Shown here: positions 11,461-20,411 of the stretch, piece by piece
Position numbering within the stretch: the first letter of the stretch is position 1
How the letters are laid out: each line of letters opens with the position of its first letter
Assembly (NCBI GenBank): GCA_949752745.1
Contig: OX457027.1
Coordinates: 76,315,214 to 76,379,213 of the forward strand
From: Protula sp. h YS-2021
Taxonomy: Eukaryota; Annelida; Polychaeta; Sabellida; Serpulidae
DNA: 64,000 nucleotides
Direction: 5' to 3'
Notes under the pieces: generated by a model
What the model was told of the DNA's origin: nothing
Seen by the model: the letters and a program-made list of their open reading frames with translations, nothing else
Databases searched by the model: none
Position numbers and translations under genes: made by a program

Positions 11461-11953
11461 TATGTGGTACAGAAATCCTAGATGGAAGGAATCGGGCATT
11501 TCTTTTATGATGTTCTTAACTCCCAAGAAAATAGCAGCACGTTATAGAAGTTATGTGATATTTCCAAAACTCCACCCGTTTGTACAGTTTTCACATTGAA
11601 TCACTGCTATGTAAAGGTAAAAAAATCACTGAAGTATTATTGAAATGCCTTCAGACTGCTGCTGTTTTACTTTTCAGGTATTGTTAAGCGTCTTAATATT
11701 TTAAAAATGTGTCATCAATGACAAAACTACTTTCATCCCGAGACACGACATTTTTCCCCTTTTTTAAAACTATAAAAAAAGAAACATGATAAATATGGTA
11801 ATATTTTTTTTTCATCAGAAAGAGGCTGGTGTTTATAGAGGGTGGGCGAAAAGACTCAATGGACGAGGTCTTGACAATTCCGTGATAGATGATCTCGGGT
11901 GCATTCGCATAGCTGAGGCAATCGGAACGAAAGTCCCATGCTTTTACCACACC
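11461..11953. other. No gene; holds the second copy of the 2640 repeat
   Basis: Apart from the repeat at 11833-11935, no feature is recognised. The overlapping open frames here (11693-11950 minus, 11786-11980 plus) have no known domain. Confidence 0.5.
11833..11935 (-). repeat. Dispersed repeat shared with 2640-2745 (inverted)
   Basis: The minus strand reads 'cgattgcctcagct', 'gcgaatgcac' and 'tatcacggaatt' in the same order as 2640-2745. One frame remains open across it (SDCLSYANAPEIIYHGI), similar to the peptide of the other copy. Function unknown. Confidence 0.5.
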
Positions 11954-12480
11954 GGTGTAAGGAAACGTTTTGACCCCTAAAATAAATCGAACCCCCCGGT
12001 CGATTTGTTTTAAAACAACCAGACCCCCCTGAACTGTTTTAACCCTCTTATTTTTTGTTGATTTCTTTATTTCTTTCCATATATGGCCACCTTATTAGTT
12101 TCTTTAATTGAAATAAAAACTATATCCACGAATAACAATTTATCTAGCAACTAACATCTACATTTTCAAACACGAAACACTTCCAACACCACTAACATGC
12201 AGTCACCAAAAAATCTGTCCACGCTCAATAATGGCATTTCAAATGCTCAAAATAATAATTTTCTACATCAAGAGGTAGAAAATGCTTAAAATAGTATTTA
12301 AAAACCACATGCACCTTTTTTATTTCCATTTTATATTTAAACATGATTATTTGGAGGGGGTCATTTTATTATGGGGGAGGTCTGTTTGTTATGGCGGGTT
12401 TTCCCAAAACAAATCGACCGGGGGGTCTGTTTATTTTAAAACACATCGACCGGGGGGTCGATTTGTTTGGGGGTCAAAAC
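11954..12480 (+). mobile_element. TIR element family B, copy 1, left part (split by DIRS)
   Basis: It begins with ggtgtaaggaaacgttttga and continues with cccccggtcgatttgtttta. The same words return in inverted orientation at 12425-12480. It matches copy 2 (25204-25749) along its length, including the tttttggtga and 'tttcaattaaagaaa' words (inverted between copies). At 12480 it stops in the middle of its right terminus ('gggggtcaaaac'), and the missing 13 bases reappear at 20444-20456. The rejoined length (540 bp) agrees with copy 2 (546 bp). No coding frame, so it is a MITE. Confidence 0.85.
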
Positions 12481-12532
12481 TATCGTTTTATTTCGTAAAA
12501 CGAGCTTTTACGAGTAAAAGCGCAATTCGCGT
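12481..12532 (-). repeat. DIRS left outer extension (outside the ITR)
   Basis: These bases lie outside the paired terminal repeat and are unique to the left end. Together with 12533-12545 they form a 65-bp block whose exact reverse complement is 12764-12828, half of the internal complementary region. Confidence 0.9.
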
Positions 12533-12697
12533 TCTCCACTTTTAATGGGTTCCCTTCCAGTAATATTTACCACGCAATATAAAAAAGAACTTTTTGAGGT
12601 ACTGTTCAAGATACTCTAACCCTTCCATCCATCCTATGGCCAATCAGAATGCCCGAGACGTCGTCTGCTAGTCTCGTATAAACGACATTCCCTTTTT
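12533..12697 (-). repeat. DIRS left inverted terminal repeat (3' end of element)
   Basis: This 165-bp segment is the exact reverse complement of 20247-20411; I compared all 165 positions by eye and found no mismatch or gap. Position sums are constant (32944). It holds 'cctatggccaatcagaat' with a CCAAT word that could belong to a promoter when read from the other end of the element. Confidence 0.95.
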
Positions 12698-12763
12698 AGC
12701 CCCAAAAGGCGGTAAAACACGCCCAGGCTAGTTGGGGATGGATGGGACGGGTTAAAATCAAAG

Positions 12764-12877
12764 TTAAAAGTGGAGAACGCGAATTGCGCTTTTACTCGTA
12801 AAAGCTCGTTTTACGAAATAAAACGATAGTTTTACTTCGCAAAAGCTTTGAATTCGCTTATCTCCACTTTTAATGGG
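12764..12877 (+). repeat. DIRS internal complementary region (ICR)
   Basis: Bases 12764-12828 are the exact reverse complement of the left end 12481-12545 (65/65). Bases 12829-12877 are the exact reverse complement of the right end 20395-20443 (49/49). The ICR is therefore a copy of the joined element ends, with the joint between 12828 and 12829. In DIRS1 the ICR is proposed to template completion and circularisation of the cDNA. The joint contains AAAAC once, which fixes the element termini. Confidence 0.95.
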
Positions 12878-14049
12878 ACTTGAGTCCGGAGCAGGGGAGC
12901 CTGCCATTCTTGAACTGCCCAAAAAGGTCGCGAATTACACTATGGCTTGTAAAAGCTCATTGCATATAGGCGAGGAGTGCTGTGCACTCGACGCAAAGAA
13001 GAAATAAAACTTGTCAGCTAAGTTTCAATTCTTTTAATGATTTCCTAAATAAAGTCCGGAGGCGTACCATTCCGGTCTTTCAACATAAGGTAAATCGTAA
13101 CAAAGTAAAAAATATCACAGCAACTGTCAGTTGAGATGAGAAGGCTTCCAACCATGCCATCATCTTTTTTGAGAACTATCACCATCCCCCTCCAACCGCC
13201 CACCGGATGGATCCCTTCCTCAAGTTCTCACTATTCACTTGCTATGTATTGATGAACAATTAGGTTTATTTAGAAGTACTACAAAACGATCGTAAATCCA
13301 TAGGAATTACGCAAATAAACTCTTTGACACTTCTAGTAAAGTGACTGAAGTGTCTTACAAGACATGCAATTCAAACTTGAAAAAGAAAGCGAGTCCGCTG
13401 TCTAACTTTTCTTCTTCTCATTTGATAAATTACCACGTTTATTTGAAATAAACTCATAGCGATTGACTAGATAGTACTAAAACTACTGTAAATCGTCATA
13501 AAATGAAAAACAGAAAAAATTTTGCTTATTTATGACTGTTTTCCTATATGGGGCCGTTATGGTCCCATAAGCCCATAATGACACTATGGTACCTCATACC
13601 ATGAACCATAAACCGGCTTTCGGCCTTCCGGCTACAACGGGTGTACGGTCACTGGGTACGTCTGGGACCGACATGGTCCCCCCCCCCTTTCTTTCTGAAA
13701 AACATGAAGAAAGGAGATCAAAACTTAAGCATCCGAGTAGCCGTAAGACCGAAGACTGGGCTGTACTCATTACACATGCGATCCTGAACACTTCGGAGTA
13801 AATAAATGCTTAATTAAACATAACCGTCCAGCGTTCGTCCGTAACTTAATATAAGCACGAACCGAAATGGTCCAAAGGACCTGAGCGAAAGGCGAAATGT
13901 TCAGAGTAAGAAGGAAAGACCTTCTTGTAGGTTGTTACTTTCGTGGCTTGTTGTTGTTGTTACTGTTCCCATTACGGCCCTTGGAGAAGTTACTCTTGTG
14001 CTTGCCCTTGTTCTTAAACTTGGGAGAAGCATTCCTACAACAGAAACAC
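12878..14049 (-). other. DIRS 3' noncoding region
   Basis: The stretch lies between the recombinase stop codon and the ICR. It has no conserved coding frame. It carries several copies of a CCGTTAYGGTCC-like word, for example at 13551-13566 and 13968-13980, resembling words in the 5' leader (19560-19720). A C-run is at 13678-13687. The open frames at 13586-13801 and 13594-13791 are taken as chance. Confidence 0.7.
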
Positions 14050-17007
14050 TCAGCCTGTAATGGTCGTTTCTGAAGCCACGAACGGTCCTAATGAATATAA
14101 GCCAGACAATTCATCTTGAGAAAAATCTTTCAGATAGTATTTAACAAACGAGTTGGGGGAAACCCAACAACCTGTTTTTAATATATCCGAAAGGGACACG
14201 TTGCGTACCGCCCTGAGGGAATTGGCTACTTGCCTTACCTGATGGGCTTTGATGTTTGATTCCCCTAACGGGTTAGGGTCGATTTGTGCATCGTCATAGG
14301 CTGCCAAAATGATCCTTTTAATATAATTTGAGATCGACTGTTTCGAAAGATCTTTGTTAAATTTCGGCATAAACGAAATGATGAGAGCCTTCTGATTATC
14401 TGATCGGTAGGCCTCTGACATTTCCAAATACTGTTGCAGCGCTTTGACGGGACACAAAGAGACCAGACCGTCTGAGTCGGGGTCATCTGGTAGGGATGGG
14501 AGAGTAATGTGATCGAACGTTCCCATCCCTTGGGTCATGATGTGGGTTTTTCCCATGAATCCTGCTCTAGGGACTAGGGTGACCTTCTCCCATGTACCCT
14601 TATCTTTATTTACCTTTCTGTCTAGGGCATGGATTTCGCCTCTTCTTTTGCCCGAAGCTAAGGCCAATAAAAACGTGAATCTTAATGTTGCGTTTTTTGC
14701 TGAAATCACGTCCTTACTAAATATATCTGGGCGCTGAAGATACTGTAAGACTATTGATAAATCCCACTGCGCTATGTTGGATGGGCAGGGTGGGGAGCTT
14801 ACTTTAAAATGTCTTACTAGCTGTGATAGGGAAGTATCTTCGCCCGGGTCGTAGCCTGTAGACGCTTTGAGTCTTGACCCTATAGCGGCCCTATAGCCCT
14901 CGATGGAACTTACCTTTAATTTCACCTCCGTGAAAAGGTGATCGAGGAAATCCGCTACCACTGCTGGGCTAGCCTGAAACGGATCTAGCTTAGAAGTGCT
15001 ACACCAAGCGGCAAATTTATTCCACTGTGACCTGTAAACTTTGGCCGTTGAACCCTTGTGACTGTTTACTATTTTCTCTCTCACCTGCTTAGAAAAACCC
15101 TTGTTTTTCAGAAAGGACTGGTCAGACACCATAGGTGGAGGTTCAGTAAGCGAGGGGAGGGGTGGAAGTGATGCCAATGGGGTTGTGATAGCAACTCGTT
15201 GTGGCATGGGATCGGTATCGACCTTACTACCTTGCAATGGAGTAGGAGGGCGAACCATGGGGCTTCCGGTGTCCATGGGGCAATGAGTAATAGGAACGGT
15301 GGTTTCAACTCGATTACTCTCTGCAGGACTTGCCCTAAGATTGCTTGTGGGGGAAAGGCATACAGTACCTCGTCCCGTGGCCACTGACAATTGAGAGCGT
15401 CTACTGCCCAAGCTGCTGGGTCCGGGCAAGGAGACACGTACCGGGGAAGTTGGGTGGTCATCGCGTTTGCAAACAGATCCAGAGTCGGGGCACCCCATGG
15501 GGATTGGTGTGTCACCCACTGAAAGGACCGAGGGGATAGGCACCACTCGGTGTTGATAACTTGACCCTGTCTGGAGGCTAAGTCCGCTAGGACGTTTAAT
15601 TTCCCGGCCAGGTGACGGGCGGAAACGGTCACCTGTTCCTCCCTGGCCTTTGAAAGAATTTGGAATGCAAGTTTGGACAGGGATCGTGATTTGGTGCCCC
15701 CCTGCTTGTTGAGGTAAGCTATGGCTGTGGAGTTGTCTAACCGAAAAAGGACTGCCTTGTTTCTGAGTTGGTTGGTCAGCTTGATTAGGGCAATCCAGAC
15801 CACCCGAAGCTCCAGCCAGTTTATGTGGTAGGACTGAAGCGAGGGTGGCCATTTGCCCTTCCATACCTGACCATTCCAATAAATTCCCCACCCCGCATGG
15901 GACGCATCGGTCTGAATCTCTATCTCCGGGGTGGGGGGCTGAAATGGCATTCCTTCGGACATAATTAGAACATCGCACCACCACTGTAGGGCTTGTAGGG
16001 TTACCTGTGAAACTTGCATCCTCGCTGCGGGTGAACGACCCTGATGCAACGCCCATCTTACCTGGCTTTGAAATGGCCTGTAATGGAGACGGCCCAGGGG
16101 GACTGTCTTCTCTGTTGCCACTAACAGGCCGAGGAGCGATTCCATGGCCTGTAATCTCACCTTCTTTCCTGGGGAAATACCTTTTATGGCATCTGCAATT
16201 CTCTGGCGGCGTTCTGGCGTAGGGAACGCCTTTGCTATTGCCAGATCCCAAAACTCCCCTAGAAAGGTAATGGACTGTTTGGGGGTTAGTTCGGACTTGG
16301 CTAGGTTTACTACTAGACCTACCTCTAGTGCCTTGCGAACTAAAGACATTGTATGAATCTCGGTTACCTGCCTGTCTTGATTCGCCAGAAACCAGTCGTC
16401 CAGATACTGAAAGACTAACATCCCTTCTAGCCGTGCCCATGTTTTCAGTACTTTCATGACCTTGGAGAAAACGTACGGGGCCGTAGCCAGACCGAAGGGA
16501 AGTGCCAGAAACCAAAATCGTCTTTTCCCTACTTGAAAGGCTAGAAATTTTCTTGCCGAGCGATGGAGAGGAATATGGAGGTAAGCATCGGAGAGATCTA
16601 TGGAGGTACCCCACATCCCTTCCCGTAATGACCCTTTTATCACCTGGGCCGTGTCCATCTGAAAGGTGATCACTCGGAGAAAACCGTTTATGGGGGAAAG
16701 GTCGATTACCAGCCTCCACCCTCCGGATTTCTTGGGAACCAGAAAAACTCTGCTGAAAAAACCCATTTGATTTTCTGGCATTTCCTCTATCGCCTGTTTT
16801 TGAGACAAGCTCAGTAGCATTTCTTGGAGAGCTCGGTCTTTTTCTGACCCCTTGGCGTAAGAGGTGACTAGTTGTCTTGGCGCATGGGCGGTTAGGGGAA
16901 TAGGGCACCTGAGCCCGTTCCGGTCTCGTTTGAAAGGTAGGGAGTAACCTCTCTTTAACCAACGTACTACCCTTCGAGACGCCCCCATTTCTGCCCATTG
17001 CTGCCAA
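14050..17007 (-). CDS. DIRS tyrosine recombinase (YR) open frame
   Basis: The frame is open for 985 codons, but the recognisable protein is its last ~350 residues. An N-terminal SAM-like DNA-binding region (TAKVYRSQWNKFAAWC, about residues 655-670) is followed by the catalytic domain. That domain has Arg at about 788 (ASGKRRGEIHAL), His-x-x-Arg at 922-925 (AHQVRQVAN), Trp at 948 (TGCWVS) and the nucleophile Tyr at 957 or 958 (SFVKYYLKD). These are the R-H-R-W-Y residues of tyrosine recombinases, which would integrate the circular element DNA in the nucleus. Residues 1-634 overlap the RT frame and look like its out-of-frame shadow, rich in Ser, Pro and Arg. The RT frame ends at 15108, just before the YR core. 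A Met at 15132 would give a compact 360-residue enzyme and is my preferred start, but a start further upstream cannot be excluded. Confidence 0.85.
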   Translation of the reverse strand: MAAMGRNGGVSKGSTLVKERLLPTFQTRPERAQVPYSPNRPCAKTTSHLLRQGVRKRPSSPRNATELVSKTGDRGNARKSNGFFQQSFSGSQEIRRVEAGNRPFPHKRFSPSDHLSDGHGPGDKRVITGRDVGYLHRSLRCLPPYSSPSLGKKISSLSSREKTILVSGTSLRSGYGPVRFLQGHESTENMGTARRDVSLSVSGRLVSGESRQAGNRDSYNVFSSQGTRGRSSSKPSQVRTNPQTVHYLSRGVLGSGNSKGVPYARTPPENCRCHKRYFPRKEGEITGHGIAPRPVSGNREDSPPGPSPLQAISKPGKMGVASGSFTRSEDASFTGNPTSPTVVVRCSNYVRRNAISAPHPGDRDSDRCVPCGVGNLLEWSGMEGQMATLASVLPHKLAGASGGLDCPNQADQPTQKQGSPFSVRQLHSHSLPQQAGGHQITIPVQTCIPNSFKGQGGTGDRFRPSPGREIKRPSGLSLQTGSSYQHRVVPIPSVLSVGDTPIPMGCPDSGSVCKRDDHPTSPVRVSLPGPSSLGSRRSQLSVATGRGTVCLSPTSNLRASPAESNRVETTVPITHCPMDTGSPMVRPPTPLQGSKVDTDPMPQRVAITTPLASLPPLPSLTEPPPMVSDQSFLKNKGFSKQVREKIVNSHKGSTAKVYRSQWNKFAAWCSTSKLDPFQASPAVVADFLDHLFTEVKLKVSSIEGYRAAIGSRLKASTGYDPGEDTSLSQLVRHFKVSSPPCPSNIAQWDLSIVLQYLQRPDIFSKDVISAKNATLRFTFLLALASGKRRGEIHALDRKVNKDKGTWEKVTLVPRAGFMGKTHIMTQGMGTFDHITLPSLPDDPDSDGLVSLCPVKALQQYLEMSEAYRSDNQKALIISFMPKFNKDLSKQSISNYIKRIILAAYDDAQIDPNPLGESNIKAHQVRQVANSLRAVRNVSLSDILKTGCWVSPNSFVKYYLKDFSQDELSGLYSLGPFVASETTITG

Positions 17008-17222
17008 AACTTTCCTAGTCTTCCTCCTACGGGCAAGGAGGCGTTTAAGGAAAGTAAATTTTCCAAGTCTCTTAAGTTTGCTAAAGTATCGCCAGGAGAT
17101 AAGGGAATCTCGTGACGGTACTTTGGTTGGCTGCTACCTGAACGACTGTGGAGCCGGACCCTCTGTCTTGCTGCCGGGGCTGGGTTTCGGTTTCTTGACA
17201 GGGGGCTGTTGTGGCTGCGCAC
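15108..17222 (-). CDS. DIRS reverse transcriptase / RNase H polyprotein
   Basis: This 704-residue frame encodes the replication enzyme. The RT domain spans about residues 130-330, with FLVPKKSGGWRLVIDLSPIN (160-179), the first catalytic Asp in SIDLSDAYLHI (D209/D212), LALPFGLATAPYVFSKVM, and the YLDD box at 273-276 (FQYLDDWFL), the form typical of DIRS elements. RNase H follows with D439 (IQTDASHAGWG), E471 (NWLELRVV), D496 (FRLDNSTA) and D547 (NVLADLASR). A tail (LDLFANAMTTQLPRYVS ... YAFPP ... LLIAPW, 580-650) matches the post-RNase H domain of DIRS elements, sometimes called methyltransferase-like. The frame overlaps the gag-like frame by 89 nt and the long recombinase frame by about 1.9 kb. 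No stop or shift breaks it. How the downstream frames are translated is not evident. Confidence 0.92.
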   Translation of the reverse strand: MRSHNSPLSRNRNPAPAARQRVRLHSRSGSSQPKYRHEIPLSPGDTLANLRDLENLLSLNASLPVGGRLGKFWQQWAEMGASRRVVRWLKRGYSLPFKRDRNGLRCPIPLTAHAPRQLVTSYAKGSEKDRALQEMLLSLSQKQAIEEMPENQMGFFSRVFLVPKKSGGWRLVIDLSPINGFLRVITFQMDTAQVIKGSLREGMWGTSIDLSDAYLHIPLHRSARKFLAFQVGKRRFWFLALPFGLATAPYVFSKVMKVLKTWARLEGMLVFQYLDDWFLANQDRQVTEIHTMSLVRKALEVGLVVNLAKSELTPKQSITFLGEFWDLAIAKAFPTPERRQRIADAIKGISPGKKVRLQAMESLLGLLVATEKTVPLGRLHYRPFQSQVRWALHQGRSPAARMQVSQVTLQALQWWCDVLIMSEGMPFQPPTPEIEIQTDASHAGWGIYWNGQVWKGKWPPSLQSYHINWLELRVVWIALIKLTNQLRNKAVLFRLDNSTAIAYLNKQGGTKSRSLSKLAFQILSKAREEQVTVSARHLAGKLNVLADLASRQGQVINTEWCLSPRSFQWVTHQSPWGAPTLDLFANAMTTQLPRYVSPCPDPAAWAVDALNCQWPRDEVLYAFPPQAILGQVLQRVIELKPPFLLLIAPWTPEAPWFALLLHCKVVRSIPIPCHNELLSQPHWHHFHPSPRLLNLHLWCLTSPF

Positions 17223-19371
17223 TCGGCTTAGACGGTGCTGGAGAGGACTGTTGTGGTCTCTTCCTCTTCAGTGGACGTTTGAAGGAGGAGCGAGACATCC
17301 TGGACATCAGGGCATAATCTTGCGAAAGCGAACGACTTTCCTGGTTCACCCTCTCTATCTCGGCGGGAGGAAATAGTTCTCGTTCCTCCAGGATAGGGGC
17401 ATGACGCAGGTCCCGCAAACCTTTGACACTAGACCAGCAGTGCTGGAGAAAGGCATCTCGACGTAAGTAGACCATTGAAGTCATCAAAAAAGTGGAAAGT
17501 TTGACCACGTCTCGGGTAGCTAAGGCCAGGCATTCCATCAATTTAGCAGACACGGGATCACTAAGGCGAAGTTCTTCCCAACGCGACTTTAGTGCTTTAA
17601 GTGCATGATCTTGAAAAGACATAATGTTCAGGATGTGGCGAGAAGACGCCTCGATGGTCTTTGCGTCTTTCTCCACTAATGGAATGTCTGAGTCACTACG
17701 CACTGTGGGCATCCAGACTGTACGCTTCACGGGCTGCTCCAGTGCCTCTAGGGGAATTTTTTCATCCGCTGACCGATATGGTCCTGGTCGTACTGAGCAA
17801 TGTTTAGATAAATGGAAACGCGACAACGTGCGACCCTCACCGGCGTCCATCTTCTTGAACTCTTTCGCGCGGACCGTGACAGCATGAGCAATGCCCTCAC
17901 TGGTGGCTAGTGCGATAAACGAGTCCTGTTGTGGTGGAGCTGCCTGAGATGTCATCCGAATGGGCGGATCCTCCTTATCTAAATTTGGGGAGCCACAGGA
18001 GACCTCTGCTAAGCGGGCTATCTCTTGAATGGCATCCCTGAACGGCACGTCTTCTGGTGCAATCGTAGAAGCAGAACTCGAGGGGGCCGCGTCCTCGACC
18101 GATGGGGCAAGATCTGGTGGAGAGGGAGTACGGATGGGCCGTCTGCCCGCTGCCGCTGGATCTCTCCAAAGTCGATGCCCTTGGCCGGGAGAACGCACCT
18201 GCTCCACTGCCCGTAACGGTAAATGACAACGGGAATGTACTGACGTACCCTCGGATTCTTCTTCCCCGTCTTCCACCTCCGACTCCTGTTCATCAGATGC
18301 TGCTTCTGGGAGTTGGGATTGTGAAAAATGTGACATGTGGGGTTCCCCTACTGGGGTGTAAATTTCTTTCTCCCTGTTGCTTGGGACTGCTGCTAGGGGA
18401 GAATTTTCCATCGGCCCGATTTCCTCATCATCTTCCAGCAATGCGGAGACTTGGCCCGAAAGGGGCACGCCCACGGAATCCTCCTCGCTGATGGTGACCG
18501 TTTCGGGAATATCCACGTTAGAGTCCAGCGGGAGGTGAGGTACAGGCGAGCCCGATATCGCTGCCACTGACTGAATTTCCGGAGGAGGACGAGAAACCGT
18601 AGCTGATGGTTTAGGCTTTTGCCTTTGACTAAGCAGACTCTCCTGCTTCTGAACTTGACTCTGTAAATCCAAAAGTTGTTTTTGCAGTTGCGATTGCATA
18701 GACAAAAACGCTGAAAATTCACTCGGGAGACGCTGCAGCTGAGGAGGGGGGGATAAGTCCTCTCGCGGGGGAATGCCTAACTGGCCTGTAACCGCCGAAA
18801 GTACTGTTCCCGTATCCCTATGCGTTAAAGTCACTTGTTCCTCAGACGGGGACTTAAACGCCCCTCCTGGACTGCCACTGGGTTTCACTCTAGGAGGTGA
18901 GGCCCATGCCTCGCGGAGACGATCCCGTTCTTGCCCTTCCGGGATGTCCAATTCTGCTACAGTCTCAGAAAATGCACGTCCTTTACTCTTGGACTTTTTA
19001 TGTCTCTTAACTGGCGTAGCGGATTCCGATTCTGCACCAGTGTCTACGTGTACGGGGGTGGAGACCTGGCCCAGAATAACGGAGCTAGCCTTCTTCATGG
19101 TATCACGAATAAATTCACGAGTAACAAACGAAGCTGACGAAAGGAATTTGCGCTTATCCCTCCTGCGCTCGTTCTTGGTCCTATTCCGTAATAGGACTTT
19201 CCAATCCTCTGGAGAAAGATGTAGACACTCGCCACACTGGCTGTCTGGCTCACACAGAGGTATTCCACTATTCCGTCTACAGCGGTCGCAGATGGAGTGG
19301 GGGTTACACGCGGTTGGAGGATGGATACACTGAGGCAGTAACGGTGGAGAATGTAGACTGGCCTCTGTCAT
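17134..19371 (-). CDS. DIRS ORF1, gag-like protein
   Basis: I start this frame at the Met at 19371 (746 residues) rather than the upstream Met at 19431, because the intervening 20 residues are hydrophobic and unlike a gag start. Near the N-terminus a CDRC...CGEC pair (two CxxC knuckles about 15 residues apart, with nearby His) suggests a zinc-binding module. It is followed by basic residues (KNERRRDKRK). A Gln/Leu-rich segment around residues 222-245 (QLQKQLLDLQSQVQKQ) looks like a coiled coil. Acidic and Ser/Pro-rich stretches fill the middle. The C-terminus is very basic and Pro-rich (FKRPLKRKRP, PVKKPKPS). This is the usual place and composition of a DIRS gag-like nucleocapsid protein, but gag sequences diverge fast, so the call rests on position, zinc knuckles and composition. 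The end overlaps the RT frame. Confidence 0.8.
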   Translation of the reverse strand: MTEASLHSPPLLPQCIHPPTACNPHSICDRCRRNSGIPLCEPDSQCGECLHLSPEDWKVLLRNRTKNERRRDKRKFLSSASFVTREFIRDTMKKASSVILGQVSTPVHVDTGAESESATPVKRHKKSKSKGRAFSETVAELDIPEGQERDRLREAWASPPRVKPSGSPGGAFKSPSEEQVTLTHRDTGTVLSAVTGQLGIPPREDLSPPPQLQRLPSEFSAFLSMQSQLQKQLLDLQSQVQKQESLLSQRQKPKPSATVSRPPPEIQSVAAISGSPVPHLPLDSNVDIPETVTISEEDSVGVPLSGQVSALLEDDEEIGPMENSPLAAVPSNREKEIYTPVGEPHMSHFSQSQLPEAASDEQESEVEDGEEESEGTSVHSRCHLPLRAVEQVRSPGQGHRLWRDPAAAGRRPIRTPSPPDLAPSVEDAAPSSSASTIAPEDVPFRDAIQEIARLAEVSCGSPNLDKEDPPIRMTSQAAPPQQDSFIALATSEGIAHAVTVRAKEFKKMDAGEGRTLSRFHLSKHCSVRPGPYRSADEKIPLEALEQPVKRTVWMPTVRSDSDIPLVEKDAKTIEASSRHILNIMSFQDHALKALKSRWEELRLSDPVSAKLMECLALATRDVVKLSTFLMTSMVYLRRDAFLQHCWSSVKGLRDLRHAPILEERELFPPAEIERVNQESRSLSQDYALMSRMSRSSFKRPLKRKRPQQSSPAPSKPSAQPQQPPVKKPKPSPGSKTEGPAPQSFR

Positions 19372-20246
19372 ATCTGAAATGCAAGCAGAGAAAAACAACG
19401 GTGAGAATATGTAGTATAAAACAACGCACAAAACTACATTTCTCCGTGCTTTGCTTCAACTGCAAGCTTTAACCTTCCAAGCTGTGTTTACAATTGCTTA
19501 AACACCGCAATAACTCGCTGGGTCTAAGGAAAGACGAAAAGAGATGCTTCCCGGAACGATAACGTTCCCGGGCCGTAACGGGCTGGACCGTAATGGCACC
19601 ACCCGTGTCGGATATGGATCTCTCTTGCCTCAGATGCACCTGGGACCATCGGACCGTAACGGGTTTTGTGAATCCCGTTGGACCAGAATGGTCTTCTCGC
19701 ACCCGTGACCGTAAGACCACAAAGGGAAAACGGTCCTGGCAAAGAAAATGACCCTCAGACGTCACAGAAAACGTCTCTTTTCGTCGGAGAACGCTGTCAG
19801 ACTTGCAGAACCTGCTCTACAAAGACTGAGAAGCGACCCATGGAGTAAAGCTTAAGCAAAAACTGGCCATTTCCGCGATGACACAGCTGGCTGGTAAAGC
19901 TTGGAGTCTGATCAGGTCCAGCAGCCTGAAAAGATCCTACTCCTAGACGAACTGAGGTGGAACTGGTAAGTTCCTCGATCTGAATGAAAGTGGAGAAAGA
20001 GGCGCACTTCTCGGGACTAGGAAAGTGTCTCCGTGATCGTGCAAACTCAACCTAATCAGACCGAAGAGTAAGATGGCGAATAAACACACTTCGGCTCCAT
20101 AAATTTATCCCAACGCACAATAATAGATAAAACAATCCATTAGGCAGTGAATTAAGTAAAAAATGAAGCAATTCGCACCTTAAACCAGTTCCCTTGCTGC
20201 AAAAAACCGGCAGCACACAGAATGGCGTGTTGTATCGACGCCACGC
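19372..20246 (-). other. DIRS 5' leader
   Basis: This untranslated stretch runs between the right ITR and ORF1. Between 19560 and 19720 it carries repeated words of the form GGACCGTAAYGGG (for example 19571-19582 and 19651-19663), also present in variant form in the 3' noncoding region. No coding frame is supported; the 98- and 72-codon frames at 19469-19765 are regarded as chance. The RNA start probably lies in or near the right ITR, but I see no clear TATA box. Confidence 0.6.
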
Positions 20247-20411
20247 AAAAAGGGAATGTCGTTTATACGAGACTAGCAGACGACGTCTCGGGCATTCTGA
20301 TTGGCCATAGGATGGATGGAAGGGTTAGAGTATCTTGAACAGTACCTCAAAAAGTTCTTTTTTATATTGCGTGGTAAATATTACTGGAAGGGAACCCATT
20401 AAAAGTGGAGA
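20247..20411 (-). repeat. DIRS right inverted terminal repeat (5' end of element)
   Basis: Exact reverse complement of 12533-12697 over 165 bp. Being at the 5' end of the coding strand, this copy probably contains the promoter (a CCAAT word lies in it on the coding strand). The right outer extension continues to 20443. Confidence 0.95.

Noticed and set aside
18773..19333. 186-codon plus-strand frame
   Set aside because: It is antisense to the DIRS gag-like frame and shows no domain.
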